Source of the DNA: CANLBN01 sp965230205 | Lineage (GTDB): Bacteria; Pseudomonadota; Gammaproteobacteria; Pseudomonadales; Cellvibrionaceae | Direction of reading: 5' to 3' | Assembly: GCA_965230205.1 (NCBI GenBank) | Contig: OZ245996.1 | Coordinates: forward strand, 3,534,001-3,598,000 | DNA length: 64,000 bases | Part shown: in pieces, positions 27,501 through 36,531 of the stretch | Layout of the letters: the number at the start of each line of letters is the position of its first letter | How positions within the stretch are numbered: the stretch's first letter is position 1 | Translations under genes and position numbers: made by a program | Notes under the pieces: model-generated | Seen by the model: the letters and a program-made list of their open reading frames with translations, nothing else | The model's database searches: none | What the model was told of the DNA's origin: nothing

Positions 27501-29956
27501 TCAGCCGCAGTACCATCGTAACGCCATGTATATTTATCCGTTGGTACGGAAGGCGCATTACCCCCAGCAAGGCTATTCACGTAATAACCAAAGTCGAGCA
27601 AGTTACCGTACGATGCATTCGATGTATTGATTTCACTGATGACAAAGTCGGCAAATTGAATTTGTTCATCTCGCAATTTATCGCCTTGGACAATGCTGCG
27701 ATAAATCCCCCACTTAGCTCGAACAAAGTCACCGCCTTTCCAGGTCGGTAAGCTATAAGATGAAAATTCCATAATAGGTTTGGCTTCAAGATTAAAAGGG
27801 TCGGTAATTAATATCTCATAACGACCTTCGTTCTCGGTACCAAAAGTGACCTTCTCTAGGACTTGTACCCACTTGCCTTCCAATTCAGAGATGGGGGCAC
27901 TAACAATAGTGACCTGAGGCGCAGTCGTTGGAGAATAACGTAAATTTAACCGCGCTGGCTCTGTTTCTACAACACTAATAACATTGCCATTAGCATCATA
28001 AGTTCTTTCTTGTTTAGCTCCGACAGCGGTTAAGGTAATCAATGGCATTCTGGCATTTTGTCCACCTTTGGGTTTTAGCTGGTGTAGGTGGGTAAATTTA
28101 TCTGAGCCCTGAAACCCTGTTGGGATTTTAAAACGCCATGACATAAAGTGGGTTTCACCTTCTGTGGCCAATTGATGCTCATGAGATTCTGCATAAGCTT
28201 TAATTTCAAGTCGCTGGCGATCATTAAATTTACCATCGGTACGACAACGATCTGTATCCGGTGTCGCCACTGCTCGATTGGTATCACTAATAAAGGGCCG
28301 ATGATCGGATTGGTGAATATCGAAGGCAAACACATTGGTACCCAGAGTACTATCAAATAACTGAGTAATGTGAGGGCCATGTCCGGGATGGGACAAATCC
28401 GTATGTTCAACGGCACCATAGATACACGGGAAGTTAGGCACTTCACCATTGGCACCCTCAAAATTACCCGGAGAATAATTTTTAATTAAAGTGCTGTTAA
28501 TTAAATCATACGCAGGAGTTGCGGGGTTGGCTGCTAAATGTGTTTCTGTACTTTTAAAACTACTCCAGTTTAAGTTAACAGGTGTACCTGCAGGTGAAGC
28601 CTTTGAACCAACAGTAAAGACTTTGACATTATCAATATACACCTGATCACGAATATCTTTGCCTTGGGCTTGAATCCGAAGAATCGTTGTCGTGGTTAAT
28701 CGTCTCGTTGACGTGAGATTACTCGGAATGGACACGATGGCCTTATAGCGTTTCAGGTTAATAAAATCTTTACCTGCATACCATTTTTTAACAGGCACAA
28801 AATCAACGCCTGCATTCGTGGAAATAGATAAATCAAAACTGTCATTATCCGCGATATCCATGCCATAGCCGACAAAAGAAAATTCTAACTGTAGGGATTG
28901 CACTCGTGTAAAGTCAGTGTTGGCAGTATAAATTGAGGAATAATTGGGTTTGTGTTCACCTAAACTCTCACCGGTAGTCGGATCGGTACCATTGGATTTA
29001 CCTTCCACATAGCGGTCACGCAAGGCAACATTTCTATTTTGTTCTGCAAGGAATGCCGTGGTATAGGCGTTGCGCCCACCGTCTTTCCAAATGCCCCAAC
29101 CTGCGGCATCGTCGGTATCGAATGTCGCATGATCATAGGCGACACGTTCAGGGTGTGGTAAATCATTTTGAGGACTAATGGTATCTTCACTGAACGCCGG
29201 TGCACCGCCAGTATAATTAATGGCGACATCATCAAAGAAAACTTTGGTTTTAGGGAAGGCGGTATTTAAATAGCCTTTAAAGCGAATCACAGTGGCTTTT
29301 GACAATAAATTTTGGGGTATTGTAACAAAGCCGTTGTTCCAATATTCGCGCGTATCATCAGCGCCTAAGCCAGCACCATGTTTCGTTTTTGCAATCAGTC
29401 GACACGTTTCGATTGCTGGCGGTAAAATTAAGAGCAAACACTCTTTGAGTTCGTCTCCCAGCCATTGAGAACTGGCACTTTTGACCACTCGGTCACCACT
29501 GGCGTCTGTTGTGAGAATCGTGGTAAATGATCCGGGTTCCCCACCTTTATTGGAGACTTCAACGGTAAAATTCCCCAGGTTTTCAAAATTGATATTACTG
29601 TTAGTGACAATATATTTAAAATCAATAGAGACTTCAGAGGACTGAGAAAAATCGATAGGTTTTGAATAAAAAGAACCATAAAAAGGTTTGGGATTGCCAT
29701 TCGCATCTTGATAGTTTGCGGCAATGGGGTCTAAAGCAAAACTGTGGCCACCGGTATATTTTTCGCTGGTTTTTTGACTGGCTTTTGAACCACCGTCTTT
29801 CCAGAAACCAAAATAATCAGTGCCGTTACCGGTCGGATCCTGATCGAGCTCATAGACTTTGTTTAAAGTTTCGAAGCCTTCCGTGTTGAAAATTTCTGCA
29901 TAGGATAAACTGATGCAGGAAGCATAAAGACATACCGCATAATAAATAGATTTCAT
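24578..29956 (-). CDS. Large secreted polysaccharide-lyase-like protein with central RTX repeats
   Basis: 1792 residues from ATG 29956 (GTG 29968 possible). Signal peptide 1-20. Two related beta-sandwich modules follow (about 20-250 and 270-450), each with a WKDGG motif. A lyase-like jelly-roll lies at about 480-780 (FKIPTGFQGSDKFTHLHQLKPKG, then RAKWGIYRS and DEQIQFADFVI), resembling PF14099/PL20-type polysaccharide lyases. RTX calcium repeats lie at about 875-945 (GGAGNDTIVGGRGNDKLYG...). About 850 residues after the RTX block are unrecognised. RTX in the middle together with a Sec signal is odd: RTX proteins usually use type I secretion without one. Likely role: cleave an acidic polysaccharide outside the cell. 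Catalytic residues were not identified. Confidence 0.8.
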   Translation of the reverse strand: MKSIYYAVCLYASCISLSYAEIFNTEGFETLNKVYELDQDPTGNGTDYFGFWKDGGSKASQKTSEKYTGGHSFALDPIAANYQDANGNPKPFYGSFYSKPIDFSQSSEVSIDFKYIVTNSNINFENLGNFTVEVSNKGGEPGSFTTILTTDASGDRVVKSASSQWLGDELKECLLLILPPAIETCRLIAKTKHGAGLGADDTREYWNNGFVTIPQNLLSKATVIRFKGYLNTAFPKTKVFFDDVAINYTGGAPAFSEDTISPQNDLPHPERVAYDHATFDTDDAAGWGIWKDGGRNAYTTAFLAEQNRNVALRDRYVEGKSNGTDPTTGESLGEHKPNYSSIYTANTDFTRVQSLQLEFSFVGYGMDIADNDSFDLSISTNAGVDFVPVKKWYAGKDFINLKRYKAIVSIPSNLTSTRRLTTTTILRIQAQGKDIRDQVYIDNVKVFTVGSKASPAGTPVNLNWSSFKSTETHLAANPATPAYDLINSTLIKNYSPGNFEGANGEVPNFPCIYGAVEHTDLSHPGHGPHITQLFDSTLGTNVFAFDIHQSDHRPFISDTNRAVATPDTDRCRTDGKFNDRQRLEIKAYAESHEHQLATEGETHFMSWRFKIPTGFQGSDKFTHLHQLKPKGGQNARMPLITLTAVGAKQERTYDANGNVISVVETEPARLNLRYSPTTAPQVTIVSAPISELEGKWVQVLEKVTFGTENEGRYEILITDPFNLEAKPIMEFSSYSLPTWKGGDFVRAKWGIYRSIVQGDKLRDEQIQFADFVISEINTSNASYGNLLDFGYYVNSLAGGNAPSVPTDKYTWRYDGTAADDTVHIRQGVDSVEAVINGVVQKLTPTQTRRLFIGVAGGNDSVVVDEDVDYGTLEVKGGAGNDTIVGGRGNDKLYGEAGNDIIVGGAGNDTLRGSDGEDTIIGGFGQDDVNGSAGDDIQLSDSRDIVRNDFSNTMIANPSQLPDLPKVSWFGSQSSYLRRHRLINGQVEQTSVVTDSAGLMTLSSTVGLDGYPTFPVVISDFSIGQDNYKAISHEVYTYLASNNSDTTALNNINNLLSSDPDTYGIYALWRLGKISIARAKRLYNFNVKPNISTSQPLRYSNQGFTVNGTDYFTPSTVRLGLGPEQSAETRASWIRQGFTFVTNWTQTTFDYLAAVIGTEVELYVVKQTLQCLYDQGVDLTNLLSNYDQRNADISEEGWISGCQDFKTMYNYVQLMTGFVDKVESGDIKLVPEFIDAAAKLESNTAGLVQFLDLETPTNNGSAGSNTTTTNAQAATGDPKSSTLFGAPDSGKFRRVDMSAVYYVAVTKLIELTCQDCPRLTRLMDNISPSFLDDLQFRITLTYPRIYGDGRHEVEIRLRAIDFTGVDLDGPFNQEYLALDAGIFGVKEFIFRQSWYPSRGESFTTSSLTGVIYGSQAGIAFPDATISPMTLIKTAKNWFSSNVSHVADGASDPGSIDTVLDGTQFDDFTVLIDSVEAAQARGEQLVTNVLNGPLSHQVIRLALGSIVSQVRDQVGGATVVTAQRLASDIAANPALARELLQLVGSQLGIPRGTVTYNTDIVDRMRWWMTLALSRMVDHAVVLDYDDLVTAINDNAGLFIRPNESINFVVEMAAVMLAIEIPAGQLNGLVANPTLYRGIKRFAELARHFWNEAPISEGLINGGLSVGLAHSYDLRALGAQAGLPIAADLIGAAVSPLAMYLAGQQLGLPVNLTALHVAGNVGIAAADFALVAYIGDEAKAANSGYIGGNINFAPANLDLPKIPFAGEDSTSKFRILFQYSDTILGFEISPRINNK

Positions 29957-30498
29957 TAGCAATCTCACATTGGATTTTTTCGGTGCCGCATTGTATACGT
30001 TAATAAATTGAATTTAATGTGAATCAGTTCCGCAATAAAAATGATTTTTTCTATCGATAAAGATTAGTTGATAAGCTTTAACTTCATCTTATGAATAAAT
30101 AAAAAATCAAATAATATTTTGGTGCTATTTAAAATCACAAAAAAATTAATTAATAGATTTATTCGTCTCATTTTTAAATTAGTTTATTAGTGTTTGACTT
30201 TAATCAAATTAAACAAATTTAAAAATTAAGTTATGGCACTATATTCATCTAAAAAATTTTTAAGTGTTGTGACAAGAAAAAATAAATTTATAAAATCATT
30301 ATTTAATCCACGACTTACACAAATTAATAGTGCAGGAATAAATAGAGATTTTACTAATATAAGAAAATTGGTAATGACTTGAGAAAGGAAAAGCAAGTAA
30401 TAGGAAGATTAATGCATATATAAATTATTTAGTTTTCTCACATTGAAACAATTGCTATTGAGCACTTCGAGTTTCCGCACCCAATAGCAATATAAATA
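29957..30498. other. AT-rich intergenic region
   Basis: About 540 bp of very AT-rich DNA with no reading frame of note. It must hold the promoter of the large lyase gene and, near its left end, the terminator of the gabD operon. Confidence 0.4.
30451..30491 (-). terminator. Hairpin after gabD
   Basis: ATTGCTATTG (30451-30460) pairs perfectly with CAATAGCAAT (30482-30491), 8 nt past the gabD stop on the minus strand. The loop is 21 nt and the T-run after it is weak. It probably ends the catabolic operon. Confidence 0.55.
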
Positions 30499-31950
30499 TT
30501 AGATGCTCATACAAATATATTTTATCTCCAAGTAGTCATCGATACCGTACTTGGAACCTTCACGACCAAGCCCTGAAGACTTAATTCCACCGAACGGAAC
30601 TTCTGCAGTAGAAATTAAACCCGTATTAACACCAACCATACCGTAATCCAATCCTTCAGAGACACGCCACACACGACGTAAATCATTACTATAAAAATAG
30701 GAGGCTAAACCAAATTCGGTATCATTAGCCTTTTCTATTACTTCATCATCGGACTCAAATCGTATCAATGGTGCTAAAGGCCCGAAGGTTTCTTCTTTTA
30801 AAATTTTCATCTCCTGAGAAATTTCTGAAATAACTGTTGGTTGGAAAAATAATTCACCCGCCTCTGAGCGTTGTCCACCAGCAAGTATTTTCGCACCTTT
30901 ATCGATAGCATCTGCAAGGTGGTCTTCAACTTTTACGACGCCTGCTTTATCAATCAAAGGGCCAATATTGACGCCAGCTTCCGTGCCCTGACCGACTTTT
31001 AAGGCAGAGGTAGCGGCGGCCAGTTTTTCGGCAAACTGTTCATACACGCCATTTTGCACATAGATTCTGTTGGCACAAACACAGGTTTGACCTGAATTAC
31101 GATACTTCGCAATAATCGCACCTTCAACGGCTTTATCCAGATCGGCATCATTAAAAACAATGAAGGGAGCATTGCCACCTAACTCCAATGACAATTTTTT
31201 AATATCATGTGCGCACTGACTCATTAAAATACGCCCTACTTGAGTTGAACCCGTAAAAGTTAATTTACGCACTTTTGGATTAGCGCATAATTCTTGTCCC
31301 ATTCCTTTGGCATCCATACCGGTGACAATACTCAAAATACCTTTAGGTAAACCTGCACGTTCACCTAGCACAGCCATGGCAAGCGCAGATAGCGGCGTTT
31401 TTTCTGCAGGTCGACCAACGAAACCGCATCCAGCCGCTAATGCAGGACCTACTTTTCGTGCGATCATGGCATTGGGAAAATTCCAAGGAGTGATAGAGCC
31501 AACAACACCAATCGCTTGTTTAATAACAACGATCCTTTTATCTTCCAGATGGCCTGGGATAACATCACCGTAAACACGACGCCCTTCTTCCGCAAACCAT
31601 TGAAGAAAACTTGCACCATAGGCGATTTCTCCACGGGCTTCTGCCAACGGCTTGCCCATTTCAGCGGTAAGTATTTGGGCTAAGTCTTCTTGGTTCTCCA
31701 ATAATAAAGAGTGCCACTTTAATAATATTTCAGATCGAGCTTTAGCCGTTTTGCTTGCCCATTTTTTTTGAGCATCATAAGCAGCATCAATGGCCGTTTT
31801 AATGGCATCTGCCCCCAAGTTTGCAACGTTTGCAACAACTTCTCCAGTTGCAGGGTTAGTGACAGCCATTGTGTCTTCACTGGATATCCAGTCACCCGCA
31901 ACATATGCGCGTGTTTCTAGAAGCGTTGGATCATTCAATGTTAAAGCCAT
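30499..31950 (-). CDS. gabD: Succinate-semialdehyde dehydrogenase (NAD(P)+)
   Basis: 483 residues, full length for GabD. It oxidises succinate semialdehyde to succinate. Signatures: TPWNFPNAMIARKVGPALAAG, LELGGNAPFIVFNDADLD with the general-base Glu, GQTCVCANR with the catalytic Cys, and the GabD-type C-terminus SGLGREGSKYGIDDYLEIKY. A close relative acting on glutarate semialdehyde cannot be ruled out. Last gene of the operon, 10 nt after the iron alcohol dehydrogenase. With that enzyme it would turn 4-hydroxybutyrate into succinate. Confidence 0.9.
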   Translation of the reverse strand: MALTLNDPTLLETRAYVAGDWISSEDTMAVTNPATGEVVANVANLGADAIKTAIDAAYDAQKKWASKTAKARSEILLKWHSLLLENQEDLAQILTAEMGKPLAEARGEIAYGASFLQWFAEEGRRVYGDVIPGHLEDKRIVVIKQAIGVVGSITPWNFPNAMIARKVGPALAAGCGFVGRPAEKTPLSALAMAVLGERAGLPKGILSIVTGMDAKGMGQELCANPKVRKLTFTGSTQVGRILMSQCAHDIKKLSLELGGNAPFIVFNDADLDKAVEGAIIAKYRNSGQTCVCANRIYVQNGVYEQFAEKLAAATSALKVGQGTEAGVNIGPLIDKAGVVKVEDHLADAIDKGAKILAGGQRSEAGELFFQPTVISEISQEMKILKEETFGPLAPLIRFESDDEVIEKANDTEFGLASYFYSNDLRRVWRVSEGLDYGMVGVNTGLISTAEVPFGGIKSSGLGREGSKYGIDDYLEIKYICMSI

Positions 31951-31960
31951 AGGATTTTTC

Positions 31961-33118
31961 TCAGTAAGATGATGTATAAATTTTTAAAGCATCAGCTTCA
32001 TTTATTTCACGAGGATTATTAATTAAGAGCCGTGTTTGCTTTATCGCATCAACGGCAAGTTTCGGTAAACTCTCTTTTGGGATGTTCATTTCTCGTAAAC
32101 ATTGTTGTAAGCCACATGCTTTTGAGAGCTGGGCTAAACGGTCACAAAATGCCTCCGCTCTCTCCTGCCCTTGCAACTCAATAAGATCATTGAATGCAAT
32201 AGGTGCAAGATCAATATAAGCATTGGCTGACGTCTCTATATTAAAGCGTAAGACATGGGGTAAAACAAGCGCATTAGAAAGTCCATGAGGAATATGAAAG
32301 TGGCCACCTAAAGGATAAGCCAATGCATGAACAGCAGCTACGGGTGAATTGGCAAACGCCTGGCCGGCTAACATTGAGCCGAGTAACATATTAGAGCGTG
32401 CCTCTATATTACTGCCATCGTGTACTGCCGTTAAAATTGAATTGCTCAATAAGTTAAGGGCTTTCTCAGCCATTAATTTAGAAACAACATTATTGTTGGG
32501 GTTTAAAGAAGCATACGACTCGATAGCGTGTACCATTGCATCAATTCCTGTAGCCGCACTAATGTGGGGCGGCAGTCCTAAAGTAAGCTCCGGATCGAGA
32601 ATCGTTATGTCCGGTAAAATAATGGGAGATACAACGCCCATTTTTTCGTTAACCCCTGTTGTAACAATGGATATAGGAGTGACTTCCGAACCTGTCCCAG
32701 CGGTTGTCGGAATCAGTAAAAGAGGAAGTCGTGGTCCTTTTGCATTATTAATGCCATAAACACTTGTTAGAGTATCATTTTCAGGAACTAAAAGAGCGAT
32801 GAGTTTGGCGACATCCAGAGACGACCCACCGCCAATACCAATGACACCTTCTATTTCTTTTTCTTTTGCTTGTTCAACTGCATCAAGTATCACTACCTCA
32901 GGAGGGTCAGCAGCGACACCGTTATATAGCTCTACATCGATGTTTGAAAGCGCTAGAATAGTTAACGCCCTTTCAATAATTCCCGTTTCCATCATCCCTG
33001 GATCGGTCACGAGCATGATGCGCTGCCCTATTTCGTTATTGACTATTTCACCGAGACTGGAAAGTAATCCGATTCCAAAACGAATGCTTTTTGATGTATT
33101 AAAGTTAAAATTATTCAT
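31961..33118 (-). CDS. Iron-containing (group III) alcohol dehydrogenase, possibly 4-hydroxybutyrate dehydrogenase
   Basis: 385 residues. The nucleotide part has GVIGIGGGSSLDVAK and TAGTGSEVTPISI; the metal part has GIDAMVHAIESY (Asp, His) and HALAYPLGGHFHIPHG (His, His), the ligands of Fe-ADHs. The family oxidises primary alcohols and hydroxy acids with NAD+. Directly before gabD, oxidation of 4-hydroxybutyrate to succinate semialdehyde is the most coherent role; a lactaldehyde or longer hydroxy-acid enzyme is an alternative. It starts 5 nt after the cyclase-family stop. Confidence 0.88.
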   Translation of the reverse strand: MNNFNFNTSKSIRFGIGLLSSLGEIVNNEIGQRIMLVTDPGMMETGIIERALTILALSNIDVELYNGVAADPPEVVILDAVEQAKEKEIEGVIGIGGGSSLDVAKLIALLVPENDTLTSVYGINNAKGPRLPLLLIPTTAGTGSEVTPISIVTTGVNEKMGVVSPIILPDITILDPELTLGLPPHISAATGIDAMVHAIESYASLNPNNNVVSKLMAEKALNLLSNSILTAVHDGSNIEARSNMLLGSMLAGQAFANSPVAAVHALAYPLGGHFHIPHGLSNALVLPHVLRFNIETSANAYIDLAPIAFNDLIELQGQERAEAFCDRLAQLSKACGLQQCLREMNIPKESLPKLAVDAIKQTRLLINNPREINEADALKIYTSSY

Positions 33119-33123
33119 GGACC

Positions 33124-34068
33124 TTACCGAATGGCTGTTGGATTAATCATCATTTGCACTGCGCCACGGATTCGTGTCGTGCCTAACACAAACATAAATT
33201 CCCAGGCTTCATCTTTTGCTAATTCTCGTGTATCCATATTTTCCAAAAGATATATTCCATTTTTAGGAATTAGTATCTGATGAATTTCAAAAACGCCCGT
33301 TCCTTCGGGAAAAGGCAAGGCTTCCACACCCCAAGTATCAGCACCTACAGCCACAACTTCTTTTTCTGCAAGATATTCTGCCCCACTTTTTCCTAAACCT
33401 GGTTCAACACTGACATAACGTTTATGATCCTTATTTTTGCCATCGAGAAGCTCTAACCACCCTGAATGAAATAAAACGACATCGCCTTTACGTATTTCAA
33501 CCCCTTGTTTTTTTGCCACTGCCATAATGTCTTCTTTTGTATAGGCAGTGCCTTCTTTTACGATATCAACACCATAGTAAGCTGCCATATCCAATAGAAT
33601 ACCGCGAGTAACAATAGGAGGAAGTTTTTCAAGGCCAAGCTTAAGCATGCCATCTGCTTTAGCAATATCGGAATCTTTATGACCGTTATAATAAATGTGA
33701 TCTATCCCTATATGTGAAAGCCCATCAATTTGTGAGCCTATTCCCAACCAACCCGTAAATATATCGTCGTTATAAGTCATATGGTTATCCCCTAATCCCT
33801 TGGTAGATATTTGATTAGGCTGTAACACTGTCAAACTCATTGATCGAGGAGCGAAGGCCGGTGTATTTTTATCAATAATAATACCCAGATTATATGTCTT
33901 GCCCGTTTTAATCATCTTTGAAGCCTCTAAAACACTGCTTGGCGTGATGCGATTAGCAGCGCCTATCTCATCTTCAGGCCCCCATTTAGACTTCGTCCAA
34001 TCATTTGCGTATAAAAAATTAATCATGCTGACGTTAATCAACCCAGCAATAAAAAGTACTTTAATCAT
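33124..34068 (-). CDS. Exported cyclase-family (PF04199) hydrolase
   Basis: 314 residues from ATG 34068, which follows GGAGAAGAAA and begins a signal peptide (MIKVLFIAG...LYAN). The mature part has SKWGPEDEIGAANRITP and the metal motif region GSQIDGLSHIG, the form G-[ST]-Q-x-D-x-x-x-H seen in the longer branch of kynurenine-formamidase/cyclase-like metal hydrolases. It should hydrolyse an amide, ester or lactone in the periplasm. In this operon it may release the hydroxy acid that the ABC importer takes up. The substrate is inferred. Confidence 0.82.
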   Translation of the reverse strand: MIKVLFIAGLINVSMINFLYANDWTKSKWGPEDEIGAANRITPSSVLEASKMIKTGKTYNLGIIIDKNTPAFAPRSMSLTVLQPNQISTKGLGDNHMTYNDDIFTGWLGIGSQIDGLSHIGIDHIYYNGHKDSDIAKADGMLKLGLEKLPPIVTRGILLDMAAYYGVDIVKEGTAYTKEDIMAVAKKQGVEIRKGDVVLFHSGWLELLDGKNKDHKRYVSVEPGLGKSGAEYLAEKEVVAVGADTWGVEALPFPEGTGVFEIHQILIPKNGIYLLENMDTRELAKDEAWEFMFVLGTTRIRGAVQMMINPTAIR

Positions 34069-34121
34069 TTTCTTCTCCATTATTATTATTTGTTTTTTAA
34101 CAGTTAACTATTCAGTGCTTG

Positions 34122-34766
34122 TTACATCTCATTAATCGCCCCTCTCTCTATGGAATACACTCTGTCGACTACTTTTTTCGAATGGGTATAATCAGATTCA
34201 GAAATCAAGACAGATAAGTTTTCTTCTTTTAATTGAGAAATGACCTCCATAAGCCGTTGAGCCAGTGCTGGAGCAACACCTTCAAAAGGCTCGTCTAGCA
34301 ATAATAAATCTGAACCCACAACCATCGCTCTCGCTAATGCCACCAATTTTTGCTGACCGCCACTTAAGGTTAACGCACGTCGATCAGAAAAACGGCTGAT
34401 TTCTGGCATTAATTCATAAACCCATTTCAAACGCTCTGGATTCTTGTCTTTTTTAGTTGCCCATAGCGGCACCATAATATTTTCTTCTACAGTAAAATGA
34501 GGCACTAACCGCCTGTCCTCAGGCAAGTACCCAATGCCTAACATTGCACGAGAAGATGGAGAAGATTCATGCAGTGCATTAGTTTTAAAAAATATTTCTC
34601 CTGATTTAGGTGAAAGCAATCCCATAATGGCTCTCATTAATGTTGTTTTACCTGCACCATTACGGCCAATCAAACCTACGGTTTTTCCTTTCTCAACAGA
34701 GAGTTCCACATTATTTAAGATCGGCACTTTTTGAATGGATAAGCTGATATTATTTACAGTTAACAT
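34122..34766 (-). CDS. ABC transporter ATPase, LivF type (branched-chain/HAAT family)
   Basis: 214 residues, slightly short for LivF (about 235). Walker A GRNGAGKTT at about 35, signature LSGGQQKLVALARA, Walker B LLLLDEPFEGVAP, and a switch His region changed to ISESD where most ABC ATPases have a His after EHD. One of two ATPases of the importer. Preceded by the LivG-type gene 17 nt upstream; the cyclase gene follows. Confidence 0.92.
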   Translation of the reverse strand: MLTVNNISLSIQKVPILNNVELSVEKGKTVGLIGRNGAGKTTLMRAIMGLLSPKSGEIFFKTNALHESSPSSRAMLGIGYLPEDRRLVPHFTVEENIMVPLWATKKDKNPERLKWVYELMPEISRFSDRRALTLSGGQQKLVALARAMVVGSDLLLLDEPFEGVAPALAQRLMEVISQLKEENLSVLISESDYTHSKKVVDRVYSIERGAINEM

Positions 34767-34783
34767 AAGTCAATTACTCCGAT

Positions 34784-35554
34784 CTAATTAATTTCAGCTT
34801 GTCGATGGAATTCAGTTCCTATGACAAACTCACGAACACGCTCATCTTGTAACACCTCTATTGTCGGTGCATCGATAAGAATAGTGCCTTCATAAAAAGC
34901 AACAACTCGAGGAGCAAAGGTTTCAATAATTTCCATATCATGCTCAATGAATAAAACTGCGGTGCCAGTGGTTTTCAATGCCTTCATCAAGACATTCATG
35001 ATTTGCATTTTTTCATCGGCACTCACACCACTAGTTGGTTCATCCAAAAACAATAAATCAGGGTTCCCAACTGTCGCCATCGCAATATCAACTAATTTAC
35101 GAATACCTTGCGCTAACACCCCTACTTCTTGTTGCGCATATTGACTGACTTGAAAGCGGTGAAGAATTGTCATCGCTTCATCAATCAATTGATCCGTTAC
35201 GGCTGGTCGCAATAAAGCAGGCTTTTTTTGTTTAGCAATGGTTAATGCAATGATCATATTATCGAGAACCGACAACTCTAAAAACAATTGAGGAATCTGA
35301 AAAGAACGACAAATACCTAATCGAGTAATATCTCGTGTTGGTTTCCCAACAATAGAGTTTCCGCGATACCTGATTTCACCACCACTGGGAGCTAGATAGC
35401 CTGTCACCATATTGACAAAGGTTGTTTTTCCAGCACCATTAGAACCAATAACACCTACGACTTCTCCAGAATTAATGGTGATATTAATATCAGAAGCAGC
35501 AACAACAGCACCAAAGGTGCGCTCAAGCTTAATAGTTTCTAAAATGACACTCAT
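34784..35554 (-). CDS. ABC transporter ATPase, LivG type
   Basis: 256 residues. Walker A GSNGAGKTT, Walker B LLFLDEPTSGVS, and switch FIEHDMEII are intact; the signature is the degenerate LAQGIRKLVDIA usual for LivG. It pairs with the LivF-type subunit as the motor. Its start overlaps the LivM-type stop by 4 nt (translational coupling). Confidence 0.92.
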   Translation of the reverse strand: MSVILETIKLERTFGAVVAASDINITINSGEVVGVIGSNGAGKTTFVNMVTGYLAPSGGEIRYRGNSIVGKPTRDITRLGICRSFQIPQLFLELSVLDNMIIALTIAKQKKPALLRPAVTDQLIDEAMTILHRFQVSQYAQQEVGVLAQGIRKLVDIAMATVGNPDLLFLDEPTSGVSADEKMQIMNVLMKALKTTGTAVLFIEHDMEIIETFAPRVVAFYEGTILIDAPTIEVLQDERVREFVIGTEFHRQAEIN

Positions 35555-36531
35555 GATTCACTCCCCACAATTTTTTGTGGCTGTGTAGTAGCAGCCGCTT
35601 TCTTCTTTTGGATTAATGACCACAAGCCCTTAGGAAGAAAAATAATTGTCAATAACATCAAGGTACCTAAAATCATTTGCCAGGTATTGGGTGAAGCCTC
35701 TACAGCATAAACACGTACAATTTCCAGAATAAAAGTACCAAATAAAGGCGCCACAATATTGCCTGTTCCACTGAGTATAGAAACGAACACAAATTGCCCT
35801 GACGTTGTCCAATTCGTCATTTCCGGGTCAACATGTCCAAGTGCCAATGCCCACAACACACCACCGATGCCAGAAACAGCAGCAGCAATAATGTATTTGA
35901 TATGGACAGCCCGATGAGCAGAGGTGCCTAGGTATTCAACACGCAATTCATTTTCACGTATAGCCTCACCAACATAGCCCATGGGACCACGCAGATATCG
36001 ATTTAATAAAATCGTGCAGATAATTGTTGGAATACAAGTAGCCACATAAAGAGCATGCTTAGCGGTACTTCCTTCAGGTGCCCAGCCTAAATATGTAGCA
36101 CTAGGTAAGTTGAATCCATCAGTACTGCCTAATACTTCAAGCTTCGATAACAATCCAAACAAAATCATAGATAGTGCAAGTGACAACATGGCAAAAAATA
36201 TTTCACGGTAGCGGCGCAAAAGAAAGCCTGCAAAAAAGGCAACCGTGACACTCGCAAATAGGCCTAATGCGATTAATACGAAAATATCTGAAATACCTAG
36301 AAACTTTCCTGCCATTCCAGCCGCATAACCACCAATGCAAAAATATAAGCCTTGGCCAAAACTCACCAAACCTGCCCTCATCTGTAACATAACACCCAAT
36401 GCAACTAAGCCTGTACCCAGTGAGACTTGAATATAATTAACAATCCACTCTGGCAATATAAAACCCAATACAATTAATACCGGGAGGCTAATCATTAGCC
36501 CCTTCTCTGTGCGATCAAGATTCGTAGTCAT
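35551..36531 (-). CDS. ABC transporter permease, LivM type
   Basis: 326 residues with about 9 hydrophobic segments. The LivM/LivH family pattern GLVSFGQGLYFCIGGYAAG, and the EAA-like loop GEAIRENELRVEYLGTSAHRAVHIKY, are clear. It forms half of the membrane channel. It overlaps the LivH-type gene by 4 nt and the LivG-type gene by 4 nt. Confidence 0.92.
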   Translation of the reverse strand: MTTNLDRTEKGLMISLPVLIVLGFILPEWIVNYIQVSLGTGLVALGVMLQMRAGLVSFGQGLYFCIGGYAAGMAGKFLGISDIFVLIALGLFASVTVAFFAGFLLRRYREIFFAMLSLALSMILFGLLSKLEVLGSTDGFNLPSATYLGWAPEGSTAKHALYVATCIPTIICTILLNRYLRGPMGYVGEAIRENELRVEYLGTSAHRAVHIKYIIAAAVSGIGGVLWALALGHVDPEMTNWTTSGQFVFVSILSGTGNIVAPLFGTFILEIVRVYAVEASPNTWQMILGTLMLLTIIFLPKGLWSLIQKKKAAATTQPQKIVGSES

